From Apoda limacodes (lineage: Eukaryota; Arthropoda; Insecta; Lepidoptera; Limacodidae), in NCBI GenBank assembly GCA_946406115.1, contig OX291545.1:28205153-28269152 (forward strand): a stretch of 64,000 nucleotides of DNA, given 5' to 3'. The notes below the pieces were generated by a model that saw only the letters and a program-made list of their open reading frames with translations, was not told where the DNA came from and did not search any database. The stretch's first letter is position 1. Each line of letters begins with the position of its first letter. Of the stretch, positions 22,463 to 34,480 are shown piece after piece. Both the position numbers and the translations under genes were made by a program.

Positions 22463-24299
22463 TGATAAAATTTAAAATAAGTAATAATTATTTAATTATA
22501 TTATGTCTACTTTAAAAAATTAATAGCTTTGCAGAAGTCATCATTATAACACAGAATGTCCAGTCATGTTCAGTTGATGCCATTGCAACACTTGAGACAG
22601 AAATGTACTTGTACCGACGTTATATGCAAACTACCTCTAAACATTATGGTCCATTACGAAAACGTTATACTTTACTGCCTCGGCCTACGTCTCATTTAAA
22701 AGTCCCATTTAAACACACGATATTTCTTCGGTATGCTCTTTTTACTTAATTTTCATGTCAAATTCAAAAGTTAGGGTCAATCTTATCCAATCTCACTAAT
22801 ATTTTAAATTTCATAGTTTTATGAAGATGATTTAATGTTTGTTACTAAGTCACGTATACCTAATACCTGAGGGCGGACGAAACTGTAGGGTACGGCTAGT
22901 AAATTTAATATTTTGTGGACATTAATCCCCCTGTCCAAAAGTCCCCGTGCCCAAACTTTTCTTCTCATAGTTCGTCAGCAACTGACATGTGTCCCTGGTC
23001 TCACTTTACCCCTTATTACTTTGAAGTTGATGATTTATAACGTATAGGACTTTGTCTATGATAAAGCTGCCATAGTCCAGACACACTGCATCAGAAGCAG
23101 CGTTGCGGGAATGGGCTTACCCCTCATTATGATGTGGGTGTGTATCCAACCGCTGGTTATTCCCTTCGGGAATAAAAACCGTGAAGATGATAAAAGAAAG
23201 TAGCTCACAAAGGAAATGATTTGCAGTAAGAACTATTACTTGTTACTATGACAACTAGGGTATTTATGAATTACAATTATTATATTAATATATAAATAAA
23301 TTATTTAGTAAAACGAAGGTAAGTCAAAATAAAATAATTCAGACATATGTTTTACAGTGTTTTCAAAATATTCTAAAATAAGGTATCAGATTAGGTTAAA
23401 TTAAATTAACGTTATTATTTTAACTTATAGATCATAAAGATATGCGTATCGAATCTGCAACATAATTATTTTTTAGAAATAATCTTGAATTTGTGAACCT
23501 TTTCGTCGAATTTGTGACCGATTACGAAATTAATGTTAAATATCGTTCTCAGAATCTACTAATATTAATGTATTTTTATAGCCACGTAATTTAACTTTCT
23601 TTCTTAAATAAAGATAATCTTTAATACCATATACCATAACCTCTCGATAACAATCATACCTGCTTTAACTTGAGGGGTTCAGAGTGTATTGTCTTATGCA
23701 CATGTATCCTCATTACTATGTATTTAATAAAAGTCGTATCGTAGCGTGCAAAAAGATTTTTCGATACGACACGATAACCGTTCGATAATTATCGTCCCGG
23801 TATCGAGTTGAGGTGTCCCGCGGGTGTCGTCTCCCGCGACATGTATCGTTCGAAGCGGAAGCTCTAATGCCATTTAAATTTATTTTATTTGTCAGTACGT
23901 GGTTACCGCTCGTTGCTATTACTCAAATTGCTTTCGATTTGGTTAAGATATATTTCTGTAGCTTTTAAAAGAGTCAGGGTACTTCGAATTTTATCACTTT
24001 ATGAAACGGTGTTAGCGTAGATATCTTTTTCCCTATTATGTTTAACACGAGTAGCTAAAGATTTTTTTATTATTTGGATTAAAAAGTCGTTCGAACTTTG
24101 TGGGCACAATAGCTTTGTGGGAAACTCGCCTGGATAAGTATGACCTTAGTTATTTTTCTCTATAGTGCCTGCGCTTGTCATTGTTTAGTCAGCCAGGGCT
24201 GAAGGATAAGGTAGCAAGTGCATACAAAAAATATCTTAATATCAGGCTCAGGTTTGTGCTAGTGTAGTTAGTACATGTACAGGGTCTTAATCATTAAGA
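22463..24299. other. Intergenic, repeat fragments only
   Basis: A fragment GGGCGGACGAAACTGTAGGGTACGGCTAGT-like near 22872 resembles the end of the TTCGCCCGC repeat family in reverse. Near 23760-23850 there are several TATCG/CGATA palindromes. A segment near 23120-23145 resembles 9108-9135 in reverse. No gene recognised. Confidence 0.4.
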
Positions 24300-24375
24300 A
24301 CTATCCTTTGCTCGCTGCTTCACTCCCGCTAAATTCAGTTGTAGGCGGAGAATCCTATACGGCAACTCCTTGATA
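24300..24375 (+). repeat. Fragment of the TTCGCCCGC-type interspersed repeat
   Basis: GCTGCTTCACTCCCGCTAAATTCAG followed by GGCAACTCCTT resembles the better-preserved copies at 27271, 42265 and 42815. Degraded, no ORF. Confidence 0.5.
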
Positions 24376-24420
24376 ATGGTAACAAAGTTTGCTATAGGTT
24401 ATAGTAATTTTAAAAACTTT

Positions 24421-25160
24421 TTAATTTTCTGGAATAAAAGTAGCGTACATGCTCTTCTTCGTCTCCTTAGTTATCAACGTGAAGTAAGAGCAAACAAACA
24501 AAAAATTTTTTGGCTTTTTGAAGTTGTTCATGACTTTGGTCTTTGCGATATTCATTTCTAAACCTCCTTGTCTGCTTGCTTTGTGTAGAGTGTCTAGCAT
24601 GTATTGTAGTTGTAGGCTCAATTCCAATACCAAAACCAAGTCGTCTGCAAATCTTAAGTGGTTTAGGCCTTGGATATACAAACCTCGTTTTTTTCAGTAT
24701 TCTAGTATTGCAATAAATTTTTTTGGCGACAAGGGGTCGTCTTGTCTGACTCCTCTCTTGACTGGGAAGCTTGGGCCGATAGTTTCTAATTTTACTCTAC
24801 TTGAGCTATTCCTGTATAGATGTTTCAGTATGGTTATGTATTCTTGCTCTACATTTTGGGCCTTTAGAGTGGCCCATATACTTTCATGTGTTATCGTGTC
24901 GAAAGCTTTTTGGTAGTCAATGAATGTGATGTAGAGGGGTCTTTGTTGTTCTTGGTATTTTTCAATTATCAACTCTAATGTATGGATGTGGTCTATTGTA
25001 GAAAAATTCTTTCTTAATCCCGCTTGTTCAATAGGTGTATGTTTTTCTAATGTTTGACTTATTTATGTATAATTGGCAAAAGGCTTATCGGCCGGTAGTG
25101 GCTAATGTCCTTGGGGTCTCCTTTTTTGTATAGTAAAATAATATTGCATTCGAACCATTG
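24421..25160 (-). pseudogene. RTE-type LINE reverse transcriptase fragment
   Basis: Minus-strand reading gives, in order, LLYKKGDPKDISHYRPISLL (25080-25140), QAGLRKNFSTIDHIHTLE, LYITFIDYQKAFDTI (catalytic D, about 24900), GVRQDDPLSPKKF (24720-24760), then after a frameshift LNHLRFADDLVLV (catalytic FADD, about 24630-24660) and MNIAKTKVM. This is the RTE-clade pattern. The RT core is nearly complete but broken by a frameshift near 24690 and a stop near 25060. Endonuclease and C-terminus are missing; the C-terminal RTE piece at 26395-26640 lies on the wrong side to belong to this copy. Confidence 0.9.
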
Positions 25161-25556
25161 AGAAAATTATGACATACTCACTTATAATTCTGAGAAAGTG
25201 TATAAAATGCCTGAGGTCGCTGTATCCGCTTAATTTTGTATATATAAGTGGGTTATGTTGTAAATACTTGACTCAGTACTTCGTGCGTTTAGAATACTAC
25301 TTCAAACGGCAAATGGCTGATCCACAAATCTCCTGCTCTCACTGAATCTTCATTACCTTTGCTAGATGGCTTGCAGCACGCGATCAAAATGGCTGCTCCG
25401 ACATTGACTTTAGATTTATTGCGTAAAAATAAAATAAACAAGGAATTGCTAGTTCTAATAATTGTTCTACTAAATAAAGGATGTCCTTCTCCGTCACTTT
25501 AACTATCCTTGTGTCTGATCTGAATTGATTGCTCCGTTGCGACGTGAAGGAAGGGC

Positions 25557-25600
25557 AAACAAACAAAAAAACAAACAAACAAACAAACAAACAACAAACT
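25557..25600 (+). repeat. (CAAA)n microsatellite
   Basis: Runs of CAAA/AAAC units with one longer A-stretch. It accounts for the FLFV-rich open frame on the other strand. Confidence 0.9.
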
Positions 25601-26394
25601 CAATTTCTCAGTTATAATATTCGTATGAATTTCCACCTAATTTTAGGATTAGAAACACAAATAATTTTATAGTAATTTTAATTATACTAGGTATGTGAGG
25701 AGCTGGTGGTCCTGTCGCATTCGTCTATCAGCGCCGATAAACGAACGTTGGGTATGGTAAGTGGAATAGGAACCTGGATGGGTGTACGCCTACTGGCACA
25801 CTAGCACTTTTTTCCTAGCTCCTTCGTGCTTCAGTTACTACAAAAAGACTGAGTTGTCATGAAACCGTTCCTTCAGGAATTCAATGGGTAGCTTAAAAAC
25901 CTTGACAGTCGAGAGGCCACTAGCTCGAAAACCGTCCGCCAATTCGCACTGGGCGACTTCTCTAAGTCCTGTGCCCCTTCAGTGGGGCGCACAACGGCTG
26001 AGGCATGGCATGTAGGTAATACTTTCTATAACCAACTATAATAAGGTGCCTAAATAAACAATTTGAGCAGAAATATATATCTACTAATATTCTCTGGGAT
26101 TTATACATTATACTAGTTTTAAATAGGTATTTATCTACATATATTAGTTATTCGTTTGGTACTCTTATTTCTGCCAAACATAAACATACTTACGGTAATT
26201 TCATTTCATTTTAATAAAAATATCTTTATAACAAACCATATTGTAACAAGTTACTTAGTATAACGAACATTTTTTATATTTATTTAACAGTTTTATATTA
26301 ATGTCGAAGTTGCACTGGTTGGTTTATATTGTTAGTAGTTTAAGGTTTTTTTTGTTTTTAAGTTGTTGTTAGTAATTTAAGTTTTATACCTACT
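25601..26394. other. Intergenic with an unplaced repeat-like block
   Basis: 25690-26010 is less AT-rich and includes CAGTGGGGCGCACAACGGCTGAGG; it looks like an old interspersed repeat, but the family is not identified. The rest is AT-rich and featureless. Confidence 0.35.
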
Positions 26395-26640
26395 GCTAAT
26401 GATGTGGATGCATTGAGTTTCCTCCAACTTTTCCCACTTATCCCTGTCCTGGCTAGTCTGCATCCAATTCTTATCCGCAACTCTGATGATATCGTTCATC
26501 CAGCGTTTTCAGGGTCTTTTTATGTTCCATCTGCCTGTTGGTCGCATCCATTTTGTGGTCTGTAAGATCTGCATTTTTTTTGTGTCTTGATATGTGACCC
26601 GCCCCCTGCCATTTCAGTTTAATAGCGAGTTGGAGTCACT
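26395..26640 (-). pseudogene. RTE-type LINE, C-terminal fragment
   Basis: Minus-strand translation includes KLKWQGAGHISR, then RWMNDIIRVADKNWMQTSQD and RDKWEKLEE in a second frame. This is the RTE C-terminal pattern (W-x-DDI-R-V-A-x-x-W-M-x-x-A-x-D-R-x-x-W-x-x-L-E-E). Frameshift and stops are present. It is an insertion separate from the RT at 24421-25160. Confidence 0.8.
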
Positions 26641-26780
26641 CACTTTTGTTTTGTGTTATACCTATGTTCATTCCGAATTTTAAGTAGTTTCCTTAGCATT
26701 GGAATATTCTTTTCCATGGCATGTTGGCATGAAGTTGGAATAAACATATTGTGACTAATTTTTATGTTATTGATTCGTAA

Positions 26781-26850
26781 ACGGTGGCCGCTTACCATCG
26801 GGCGGGCCGTAGGCTTGTTTGCCACCTTAGTGGTATAAATAAAAAAAAAA
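26781..26850 (+). repeat. 3' UTR stub of the main LINE family
   Basis: ACGGTGGCCGCTTACCATC through CACCTTAGTGGTATAAATAAAA matches 17131-17200 of the intact LINE, ending in an A-run. It is an extremely 5'-truncated insertion (about 70 bp). Confidence 0.85.
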
Positions 26851-26857
26851 CCTGTGA

Positions 26858-27079
26858 ATGTATGGAACTTTGGAACTTTTAATTGCAGGTAGAAGAAAAA
26901 AAACACAATACAAGCCTTGGCCACAACTGACCGTAACCGGACTTTGTGATACATGCCTCGGCTACGCCTCAGCCCACCTACTCACGATTGTCCGGTTATG
27001 CTGCATTTGCGGTTCGCAACAGAAATCTAGACACGCGGTAGCGTGTCCAGTCAAGAAAAAAGTAAAAAGAAGTAACTAA
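26858..27079 (+). other. Unassigned cysteine-rich ORF (73 codons)
   Basis: The frame contains CDTCLG and CCICGSQQ and ends in basic residues (KKKVKRS), so a metal-binding module is conceivable. An AG splice acceptor-like TTTTAATTGCAG precedes GTAGAAG. It also contains a GACACGC-GGTA-GCGTGTC hairpin (27030-27047), more typical of a repeat. I do not recognise the family; chance or repeat origin is more likely than a gene. Confidence 0.2.
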
Positions 27080-27270
27080 TTAATTTATACATATTATGTA
27101 TCCATAGTTGTGGATATTTTTGTCAACATACATGTATTAACAAGAGAAGAATATTCAGGTACTGTAGCATTACCTATGTCCTTTATATGGGTATCCTTGT
27201 AAGATTGGATGCTCCTTTGTGTCGTGATCCAGGGACAAACGAACACACATACTATCGCATTTATAATATA

Positions 27271-27500
27271 CTAGTTTACTATACCGCGGTTTCACCCGCC
27301 CTAAATTCGGTTATCGATGTAGGATTTCAACTCCTCAATTGTAGAGAAAAAAAAACCAGCTAATACTTGATATTTTTAAGTAGCTTATGTCCTTTTCCGG
27401 GACTCTAAATATCTCCATGCTAAATTTCATTTTGATCGGTTCAGCGGTTTGAGCATGAAGAGGTAACAGACAGAGCTACTTTCGCATTTATAATATTTAT
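27271..27500 (+). repeat. TTCGCCCGC-type interspersed repeat, well preserved
   Basis: From ACTAGTTTACTATACCGCGG and TTTCACCCGCCCTAAATTCGG to GACAGAGCTACTTTCGCATT followed by TATAATATTTATTATT. Shares the order of motifs with 42265, 42815 and 44015. Non-coding, with characteristic 5' and 3' ends; a SINE-like or LINE-tail element, class not settled. Confidence 0.7.
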
Positions 27501-28499
27501 TATTATATTATATTCATGGATAGTTTTAAGTATATGTATGGACATAATGATCGTGCAGAAATATAATTATGACTAGTACTATGACACTAGTACTATTAAA
27601 TATTGGAACACTCTTAAATATCTGAAATCCTTCCACGATAGACAATATTCGACGCTTCACATGGTGCGCCGCCTATGCTACATAAAAACAAAAAAATAAT
27701 AATTGTCATGTTTGACTTTGTTTTCAGTAGCTTACTTATTTATTATATAACTTACTTAGTGTTTCAGTACATATAATATACTCTTTAGCTAATTATCAAA
27801 GTATTGTATCATTACTTTAATAGACAATCTTGCCAGCACTTTTTGGTAGAAATTAACATTGTTTACATTGTATTGACCTTACCGCTAATTATCAAAGTAT
27901 TGTATTCTCGGAGACCTATTTAAATAAATATTGTTTGATTTGATTAAAAATTTTTATGAATAAATACGATTTATCTAAGTAAATCTAAGAAAATTCAATT
28001 TATACTTAATTGCCTTCAACTTTATTAACCATTTCTCCTTGCAGACATCGCATGTTCTTCGTTGTTCGTAGCAGTTCCCGTGGGGCATGCGCTATCAATT
28101 ATTCCCACTAACGACTTCACTCCCCAGTCTCTGAACAATTCGTGAGTGTTAATGTTGTCATACGTCACAATTAGCACTCAATAATGTCTTAGTTTAATTA
28201 CATTTTTAGTAATAAACGGTGGAATTCCCGTACAAACTATCTTCCCCTATTGAACCCCCTTAGGTGATTTTTTTCTTTAAACAAAACAATTCTTATCTGC
28301 TACTAAATGCTAGAAGGTATATAGATTTGCATATCAGTTATTATGGTTTTATTACCTAAAATAATCTCGTAGAGAAAAAGTTACACGTCTTTATTTAACT
28401 TAAAAAATGATAGCTTTTTATTGTAACTTCTAAACCCTATTTATCGCTGTTTATCAGATGAATTTCGTAAAAAGTCTGTCTTAGCAGAGTATCATATCA
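27501..28499. other. AT-rich intergenic
   Basis: Contains a weak fragment (about 28225-28270, ACAAACTATCTTCCCCTATTG, then CCCTTAGG) of the repeat seen at 5392-6330. CTAATTATCAAAGTATTGTAT occurs twice (27788 and 27887). No gene recognised. Confidence 0.4.
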
Positions 28500-28925
28500 C
28501 CCAAGGCATAGGACCTTGTGAATGCGGGGGCCGCTTGCGGCAAGGTGATGGGCTGTGGGGGAAGGGGGTGTCTGGGCTTCCTTCATTTTACGGCTGAGGT
28601 GGGGCCGCGATGAAAGTGTTGTGTTGGTGTTTCGCTGCCAATGCCTGTCCACCGCGACCACAGCGGTACTGCACCGCAAATGTAGCGAGGAGCATGTGCT
28701 GCTGTTATAGCCGAGGCCCCGGGCGGAAGGCTCGGGGAAGTAAGCCGATCGTCATGTGTTCCCGGCATGGCATCTCTGGAAGGGGCCCTCTATTGGCGAC
28801 ACAGGTTCGAAGTGGTACGCACCACACGTGCCGCTACCTAAGGCGTAGAGGTAACGCTGCTGGCAGACTCGCGAATGCTTTCAATAGTATCCGTGGCCCC
28901 GCCGAAAGGCGCGAGAAAGAATAAG
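28500..28925. other. GC-rich island of unknown nature
   Basis: A sharply bounded GC-rich block inside AT-rich DNA. Open frames run on both strands (28610-28924 plus; 28497-28768 minus), but none has a recognisable domain and amino-acid use is Arg/Cys/Gly/Pro-heavy, as expected from GC composition alone. It could be the 5' leader of a non-LTR element, an old gene fragment or a CpG-type regulatory block. Confidence 0.35.
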
Positions 28926-29899
28926 TATCAAGGTGATTTTGTCTAGACGCCAATTTTTTCTAATGGTCTCCTGAGCTAAAGCGCGTCCTGGGTTCCAGTT
29001 GTTTATAGTCAGATATGCGTTAGAAACTAATAAAACGGTATCCACGCAGACAAAGTAGCAGGAAAAGGCTAGTAAATAATAAAAATTCAATATCACTCAA
29101 TCGCACCTTCCACATTAACATTTATCTACATAAATGTGAGGGAAATATGATATAGAAAGCTTCTGAATATAAATAAGTATGGAGAATGATTGATTCTACA
29201 TCGCTGATGTGACGTCACATAAAATATTGATGGCCTTCGTCATAAAAAGAACCCTTTCCCAGCTTCCTGTCGGATGACCATCAATGCTTTTTGCATAATT
29301 TTCTGCTTCCACGCGCCTTGATTCTCAGGAGTGCACGTAAAAAGTTTGTGGATATTTGATAGTATTGAGCTTTTAAGAAAATTTGGTCCTGTAATGATTG
29401 AGACAACGTTTTAGTCGCAACCTAAGGTTGGGCCCTTTTGGTTCTATAACAATCATGTTAACGTGTATATGACGTGAAATAGGCGGAAATTATAAAACTT
29501 TCTTTCGTATAATGTTTGAATAGACGTCATCGTCATGTAACTTAACAAAAATTGTAAAATATCATTGACATAACCTTTATATGGATGTTTTGATGACAAA
29601 AGCGCAGTTCACCAAACGTGGTTCGTGCACTTCAATATTTAACAATTGTCATCAGTATGTCAGACTTACTATATTTTTGTCTGCATACCTACTATAAAAG
29701 TTAAATTCGGTATTAGTAACTCTTAGTATCAACATTTCTATTGGGAAATCAATTTTTCGACGATTGTATATTTAATTCGTTTAAACGACAAAGAGTTGCA
29801 TAAAAAGGTTCCATAAAGGTATTTATATAATTTGATCGTGAAAAGGTTTTTTGGATTGAATTAAATGACTAAAGTATTATATAACTAAACTTTATTAGG
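28926..29899. other. AT-rich intergenic, nothing recognised
   Basis: No tRNA, coding or terminal-repeat structure seen on either strand. Confidence 0.4.
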
Positions 29900-30625
29900 T
29901 TAGTTTTTGTGATGAGTAAAAATGATAAACTCGTGTCAGACTGATCGTCAGACGGAAACCATAATGCCACACCATAAAAATTCGCAAGACGGAAGCCATA
30001 ATGCCACGCCTATTATAATTTTCAGTGAAAACGTCTTTAGCGGCGTTGTGCACTTTTTTTGTGATGAGTAAAAAATGTTTAACTCTATAGGACGAATAAA
30101 AAGTAAGAGGAAATTGGGTTGATGAAAATATGAAAGTGCGGATTACACATGTAAAAATGTAATATCCAGGTTGTATGTTTTTGAAGTGAATACTTCAAAA
30201 AAGGACAATTCATAGAAAATTACATTATTGAGAAATATAGGTAGGATATAGCTCAAAAATATACAATGGGTCAAGACATGTCTTGTGACATATTTGAGTG
30301 TTAAGTACGAATTGTGTGTTTAAGACATTGGTTATGTACAATTAAATATAATGAGTTGTCTTGTAACCTATTTGACTGTGAAGCGCGAATCGTGTGTAAA
30401 GGACATTGGTTCTCTACGAGTAAATATGACGTATGAGTTGTAAATATGGGATTTTAATTCTATGACAGATTGAGATGACAAATATACAACGTCAAAAAAG
30501 TAAATAAACCAACATTATTATTTATAATAAATAAATATATTTACGAAGTGATGGGAAGTAAATAGCTAGTATATTTTCATTTCTGCCGGCACTCCCGGAG
30601 TGCAACCCGTTTTTTTTTGAGATGA
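29900..30625 (+). repeat. Interspersed repeat, copy 1 (inverted partner at 35617-35972)
   Basis: GTGATGAGTAAAAATG, ACGGAAACCATAATGCCAC and GTCTTTAGCGGCG.TGTGCAC.TTTTTTGTGATG, then CCAGGTTGTATGTTTT and, after about 390 extra bases, TTCTGCCGGCACTCCCGGAG, match 35617-35972 in reverse. Internal duplication of the GTGATGAGTAAAAA and CGGAA.CCATAATGCCAC modules occurs in both copies. There is no ORF. The extra 30190-30576 segment is a likely later insertion. Confidence 0.75.
30280..30433 (+). repeat. Two diverged tandem units of about 77 bp
   Basis: Unit 1 (30280-30357) and unit 2 (30358-30433) share GTCTTGT.AC.TATTTGA, CGAAT.GTGTGT and GACATTGGTT in the same order. They sit inside the insertion in repeat copy 1. 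Confidence 0.7.
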
Positions 30626-30639
30626 GAAGTTAATATAAT

Positions 30640-31180
30640 GGGTCAAAAAATAGAAATATCTGAATTTGTGTTTTCTTAACGTTTCACCTGGGGAACAATT
30701 TGCGTCTAATTTCAGAGTAAGTCTCTCTGTGTGTGTGGGATCTTTTTTTGGACTCGGATATCTTCAGAACTAGTTAACGAAGCTGAATTGTTTCATCGAC
30801 ATCTCAATCGATTTCCCTTGAACCAACGTTGCAGCGCAGCCGAACTTTTTTTCAAAATATTTTTTTTTAAATTTTTTACTTAAATGGTCTTCAATTTCGA
30901 TGAAACTGAATTGTGTTAGATTTTGAGGTTAAATTTAATCTTTATTTATTTTGTTTACAAAATTCAAAATGACGGATCCAAAACGTTGTGAATTTTTGAA
31001 ATTACTCGATTTCGATTAATATGGTATTTTAGGATGCTGAACTTAATTTTTTATCAGTGTTTAAAAATTCAAAATGGCAGCGCTAACATGGTGAGCACTT
31101 TTTGCTAAAAACTGTAGGTATGATATCAAGGCAAACGAGGAAATGTTACTCGTGCGATAGTTGCTGCCGGACCAATTTTT
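30640..31180 (+). repeat. Probable interspersed repeat rich in AAAATGG motifs
   Basis: Features such as TCTCTGTGTGTGTGGGATC, TTCAAAATGACGGATCC and TTCAAAATGGCAGCGC resemble non-coding tails of dispersed insect repeats. No second copy lies in the window, so the call rests on style only. Confidence 0.35.
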
Positions 31181-31854
31181 ATTTACTGTGAGCTTTAAAA
31201 GACTAGTAGGTACATATCCTCTAATAGTCAAATATTTGTGTATTTTTAGTGAAAATTTAAAGTATATTTAATTAATAATTATTAATATTCTATCTAGATT
31301 TAAGTGCCTACTAACTCGGTGATAAGCTTAGAATCGTGTTCTTGTGTGATCTACCACATGATGGATTGATGCAATTTATTGCCCCATCAGCTGTATTGCC
31401 GGTTGTAAGAAATAGCTCCTCTGAAATACGGAAAGGTATCAACCAATTGAAGGTGTATCATATTTTATTTTGTTAAATAAAATTTTTAGCTAACAAGTAT
31501 AAGGCAATTAAATTTAAGCAACATATTTGGATTTTCTGGCTAGAAAGAAAAAACATGAGAAAGGCGCTGGGCCGATTGTGTTGGCGTTGTTTAGGAAAGG
31601 CATATGTCCAAACGATAGACTGCTAAAGGCTGTTAGATTGAGAATTTAAAGGCAGAGATTTAATGTTTTTTTGTTTAGGGAAGAAAATCAAAGAAAAAAT
31701 TTTAAGTAATGAAACCAAGTAGGTATCTAATGTTTTATGAAAACACTTTTCAATGAACAAAACTATTACTTGATTTTTTTTATGCTTTCTTTTTTCATTA
31801 TTACATTTAGGTATAAGTATATAATTTTTGGTACTAATTAGTAACTATTTTACT
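31181..31854. other. AT-rich intergenic
   Basis: Nothing recognised. Confidence 0.4.
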
Positions 31855-31894
31855 ACAGTGTGTAATGTCCAAACATGTATATTATTTATTAATA
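31855..31894 (+). repeat. SINE 3' tail fragment
   Basis: ACAGTGTGTAATGTCCAAA followed by CATGTATATTATTTATT matches the tail of the SINE at 43521-43775. Confidence 0.65.
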
Positions 31895-34074
31895 TGTATC
31901 AAAAATGCAAGATTTTTATGTTTATTCATCAATCACGCTGAACCTGAAAAAGGATTAAAGTAATACCTCATAAGGTTGCTTGCACAATGAACTTTTCATT
32001 CCCCATAAATACACAACACAGTTCCACAGGGAATCGAGAGACAAGCTTTGCCATGAAGGATAATATACCTGGACACCAAACAAAATCGCGAGAAAAACTA
32101 GTACAACATACACAAAATAAGAAATGATATATCGATATTACAAGAATACGGCGGGCACATTGATATTGACTCACATTTTATCACATGCACATTCTTCAAT
32201 AACAATTCTATCGAGAGGGCGCGGGGCGGCATTTGAATGCTCCAGGGTTGTCAGTAATTGATTCGTCTTCGCGCCGCGCCGTTTGAATTTCAATAAGTGC
32301 GATTAAATTGATATAACTCACTCGTGGCGAGGTATTCTGTGGACGTGATGGGGTGGTGTCTTTTAAATCAAATCCCTACGAGGTGGTCGAACTCAGGTAT
32401 TACATATGTCTGCTTCAGCTAAATCAGATGTTTATGTAACCTTTGCATAAAAAAAAGGAAAGCTATTTGTGCAATTAATTCGTACAAATAACTATTCCCG
32501 AGAGAACTTTCGGTCGAGATGAGATATTTTATGTTTTTAGTAAAAGTTGTTTAATAAGTCATGTTCTATTCTGTGCCACAGCCGAATCCTTTCAGCCATA
32601 GTAGGTAAAAAAAAAGAAACTATTTGATGTGCCAAATATTTTAACGTTTGTGTGTTAATAAAGGCCCAAAAAGGTTGTTTAAATGCCAGTGCTTTGTCAT
32701 AAACAACAAGAATGTCAAAATAAACACCTTTTTTCCGATTACTTATGTAAATGCTTAGATTAGGAGGTGAGCGTCTTCAGAAAGGAAAGAGATATTATAA
32801 TGGATTCAGAGGCTGCTTATGCGATTGGACCGGTGTCAGGGCGTGTAACTTAATACGCAACTTGGACAACCCTAGTTATATTTAGGGATGGGTTGTGACG
32901 TTGCCATCGATGAAAGAAGATTGTAGAAGTGGAAAAGTATTTTTGAGCCGTTGCGTGACGCATGGTGTGGGAGATAAGTTTATAGTTCAGTTAGCAAAGA
33001 GTTAAAACATATTGATTAGTGTTGGCTGAAGGTTAAAATTACTTAGGATCTCTCAGTCTCAGTCAGATATGTCTCTCTATATTACCATATACCAACCTAT
33101 GCTGTTTTATAATCCAAGTCCAATCCAAATTGTTGAAAAATATAATTATCTCGTTTATGTCATTTTAACGTTATTTGACTTTCTGTTTTTAATAAAACTA
33201 AATAGAAAAAAACTGATCGACAAGACAGTAGAAGTAAAAATATAAATAGAAAGGCAGAAGTCTAAGACACTAAAAGTGCAAATAAAAATTATCCTTAACT
33301 TTTGCACATGTCATAAAGCAAGTCCTAAATGGCCAATCATATTTTGTTGACGTATTGTCTCGTATATAGCAAAAAAGATTTTATTATATTTTATCGATAT
33401 CGACTTTGAATCATACAACTCTAAATTTCGTTCTCGAAAACTTCCAGAAACTCAGTAAATGGATTCGACGTCTCAACTGAGAGACAGTTTTAAAGCACCC
33501 TCCTAACTCGATTCTGACGCTCCTCAAACTCTCAACGGCAGCCATCTTTATGTAAATTCCTGTGCAAAGTTAACTTTACATTTGACGACAACTGGGATAA
33601 CAGGAAATTTCGTGTAAAGAGACAATTCTTCAGAAAAAGACAGGGCTAAGTTTAAATTGGTTAAAGGCTTTGGGGTTGTTACAAGGTATCATTGAGTTTA
33701 AGTCGTGACAGTTTTTTAAATGTGTGTAAAAGAAAGTTGATTTTTGTTCTTTCGGAAGTTAATGTTTCTAGGATTTTCACACTTTATTTAGTGGGCGGAA
33801 TTATATTTTATTTAAAAAGTACCCAAAATTTATACGTAGTTGCATTTTACAATAAAAACAAGTAATTTTAGGTATTTGATCCTACTACTTGAATTTCACT
33901 GCGACTTGTGTCCCCATATTTTACGGAACCCTAAACAATTTAGTACCTCTTAAACATAGCCAACGTCATACCTGAAGTAGTACATTACAGTTACAGTTAC
34001 ACTATTACAGTTTTATAGATTTTTCAATTAGTCTTAAAGGTCGCAAAGAAAACAAGTAGATAATAATATCATTG
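31895..34074. other. Intergenic, with one GC-richer patch
   Basis: 32200-32340 (GAGAGGGCGCGGGGCGGC ... CGCCGCGCCGTTTGAA) is a compact GC-rich patch without an ORF and could be regulatory. 33911-33925 carries ACGGAACCCTAAA, the reverse of the repeat start at 34083. No gene recognised. Confidence 0.4.
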
Positions 34075-34480
34075 ATCTTTTTAGGGTTCCGTAGTCAACT
34101 TACCTTTATAGTTTCGCCATGTTTGTCCGTCCATCTGTCCGCGGCTTAGCTCACAGACCATCAGTTCTAGCTGTAATTTGGCATGGTCATATACTATACA
34201 TATTAATTAGGCCAACAAAGTTGTAAATAAAATTAAAAAAGAAAAAAAAAATACGGTACCTTTCCTACAAGTATATTTTTTTTGTCTACCCTATAGCATG
34301 GGGTGTCGTTGAATAGCTCGTTCAAAAATATTGTGGGTGTGTGAAAACCCTTTTTCGATTTAGCGATGTGTTTGCAAAATATTAAGATTTAACGTGCAAA
34401 TTTTTGTTAGAGCCCAGTATCCCCTCCCCATGTGTCAAAACATCATATATAACGAAATTAACGAAATTAAAAGGAAAACT
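34075..34480 (+). repeat. GGGTTCCGTAG-type interspersed repeat
   Basis: TTTTAGGGTTCCGTAGTCAAC, GTTTCGCCATGTTTGTCCGT, CCGCGGCTTAGCTCACAGACC and GCCAACAAAGTTG are the successive landmarks of a dispersed repeat frequent in Lepidoptera (established knowledge; family name not assigned). Non-coding. A weaker copy start lies at 53190. Confidence 0.65.

Noticed and set aside
25384..25590. Phe/Val/Cys-rich membrane peptide
   Set aside because: Its start lies in a (CAAA)n microsatellite on the other strand; low complexity explains it.
24421..26640. Single RTE element joining the RT and C-terminal pieces
   Set aside because: Both are on the minus strand, but the C-terminal piece lies upstream of the RT, so they come from separate insertions.
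28610..28924. 104-codon protein gene in the GC-rich island
   Set aside because: Composition-driven Arg/Cys/Gly content, competing frames on both strands and no recognisable domain.
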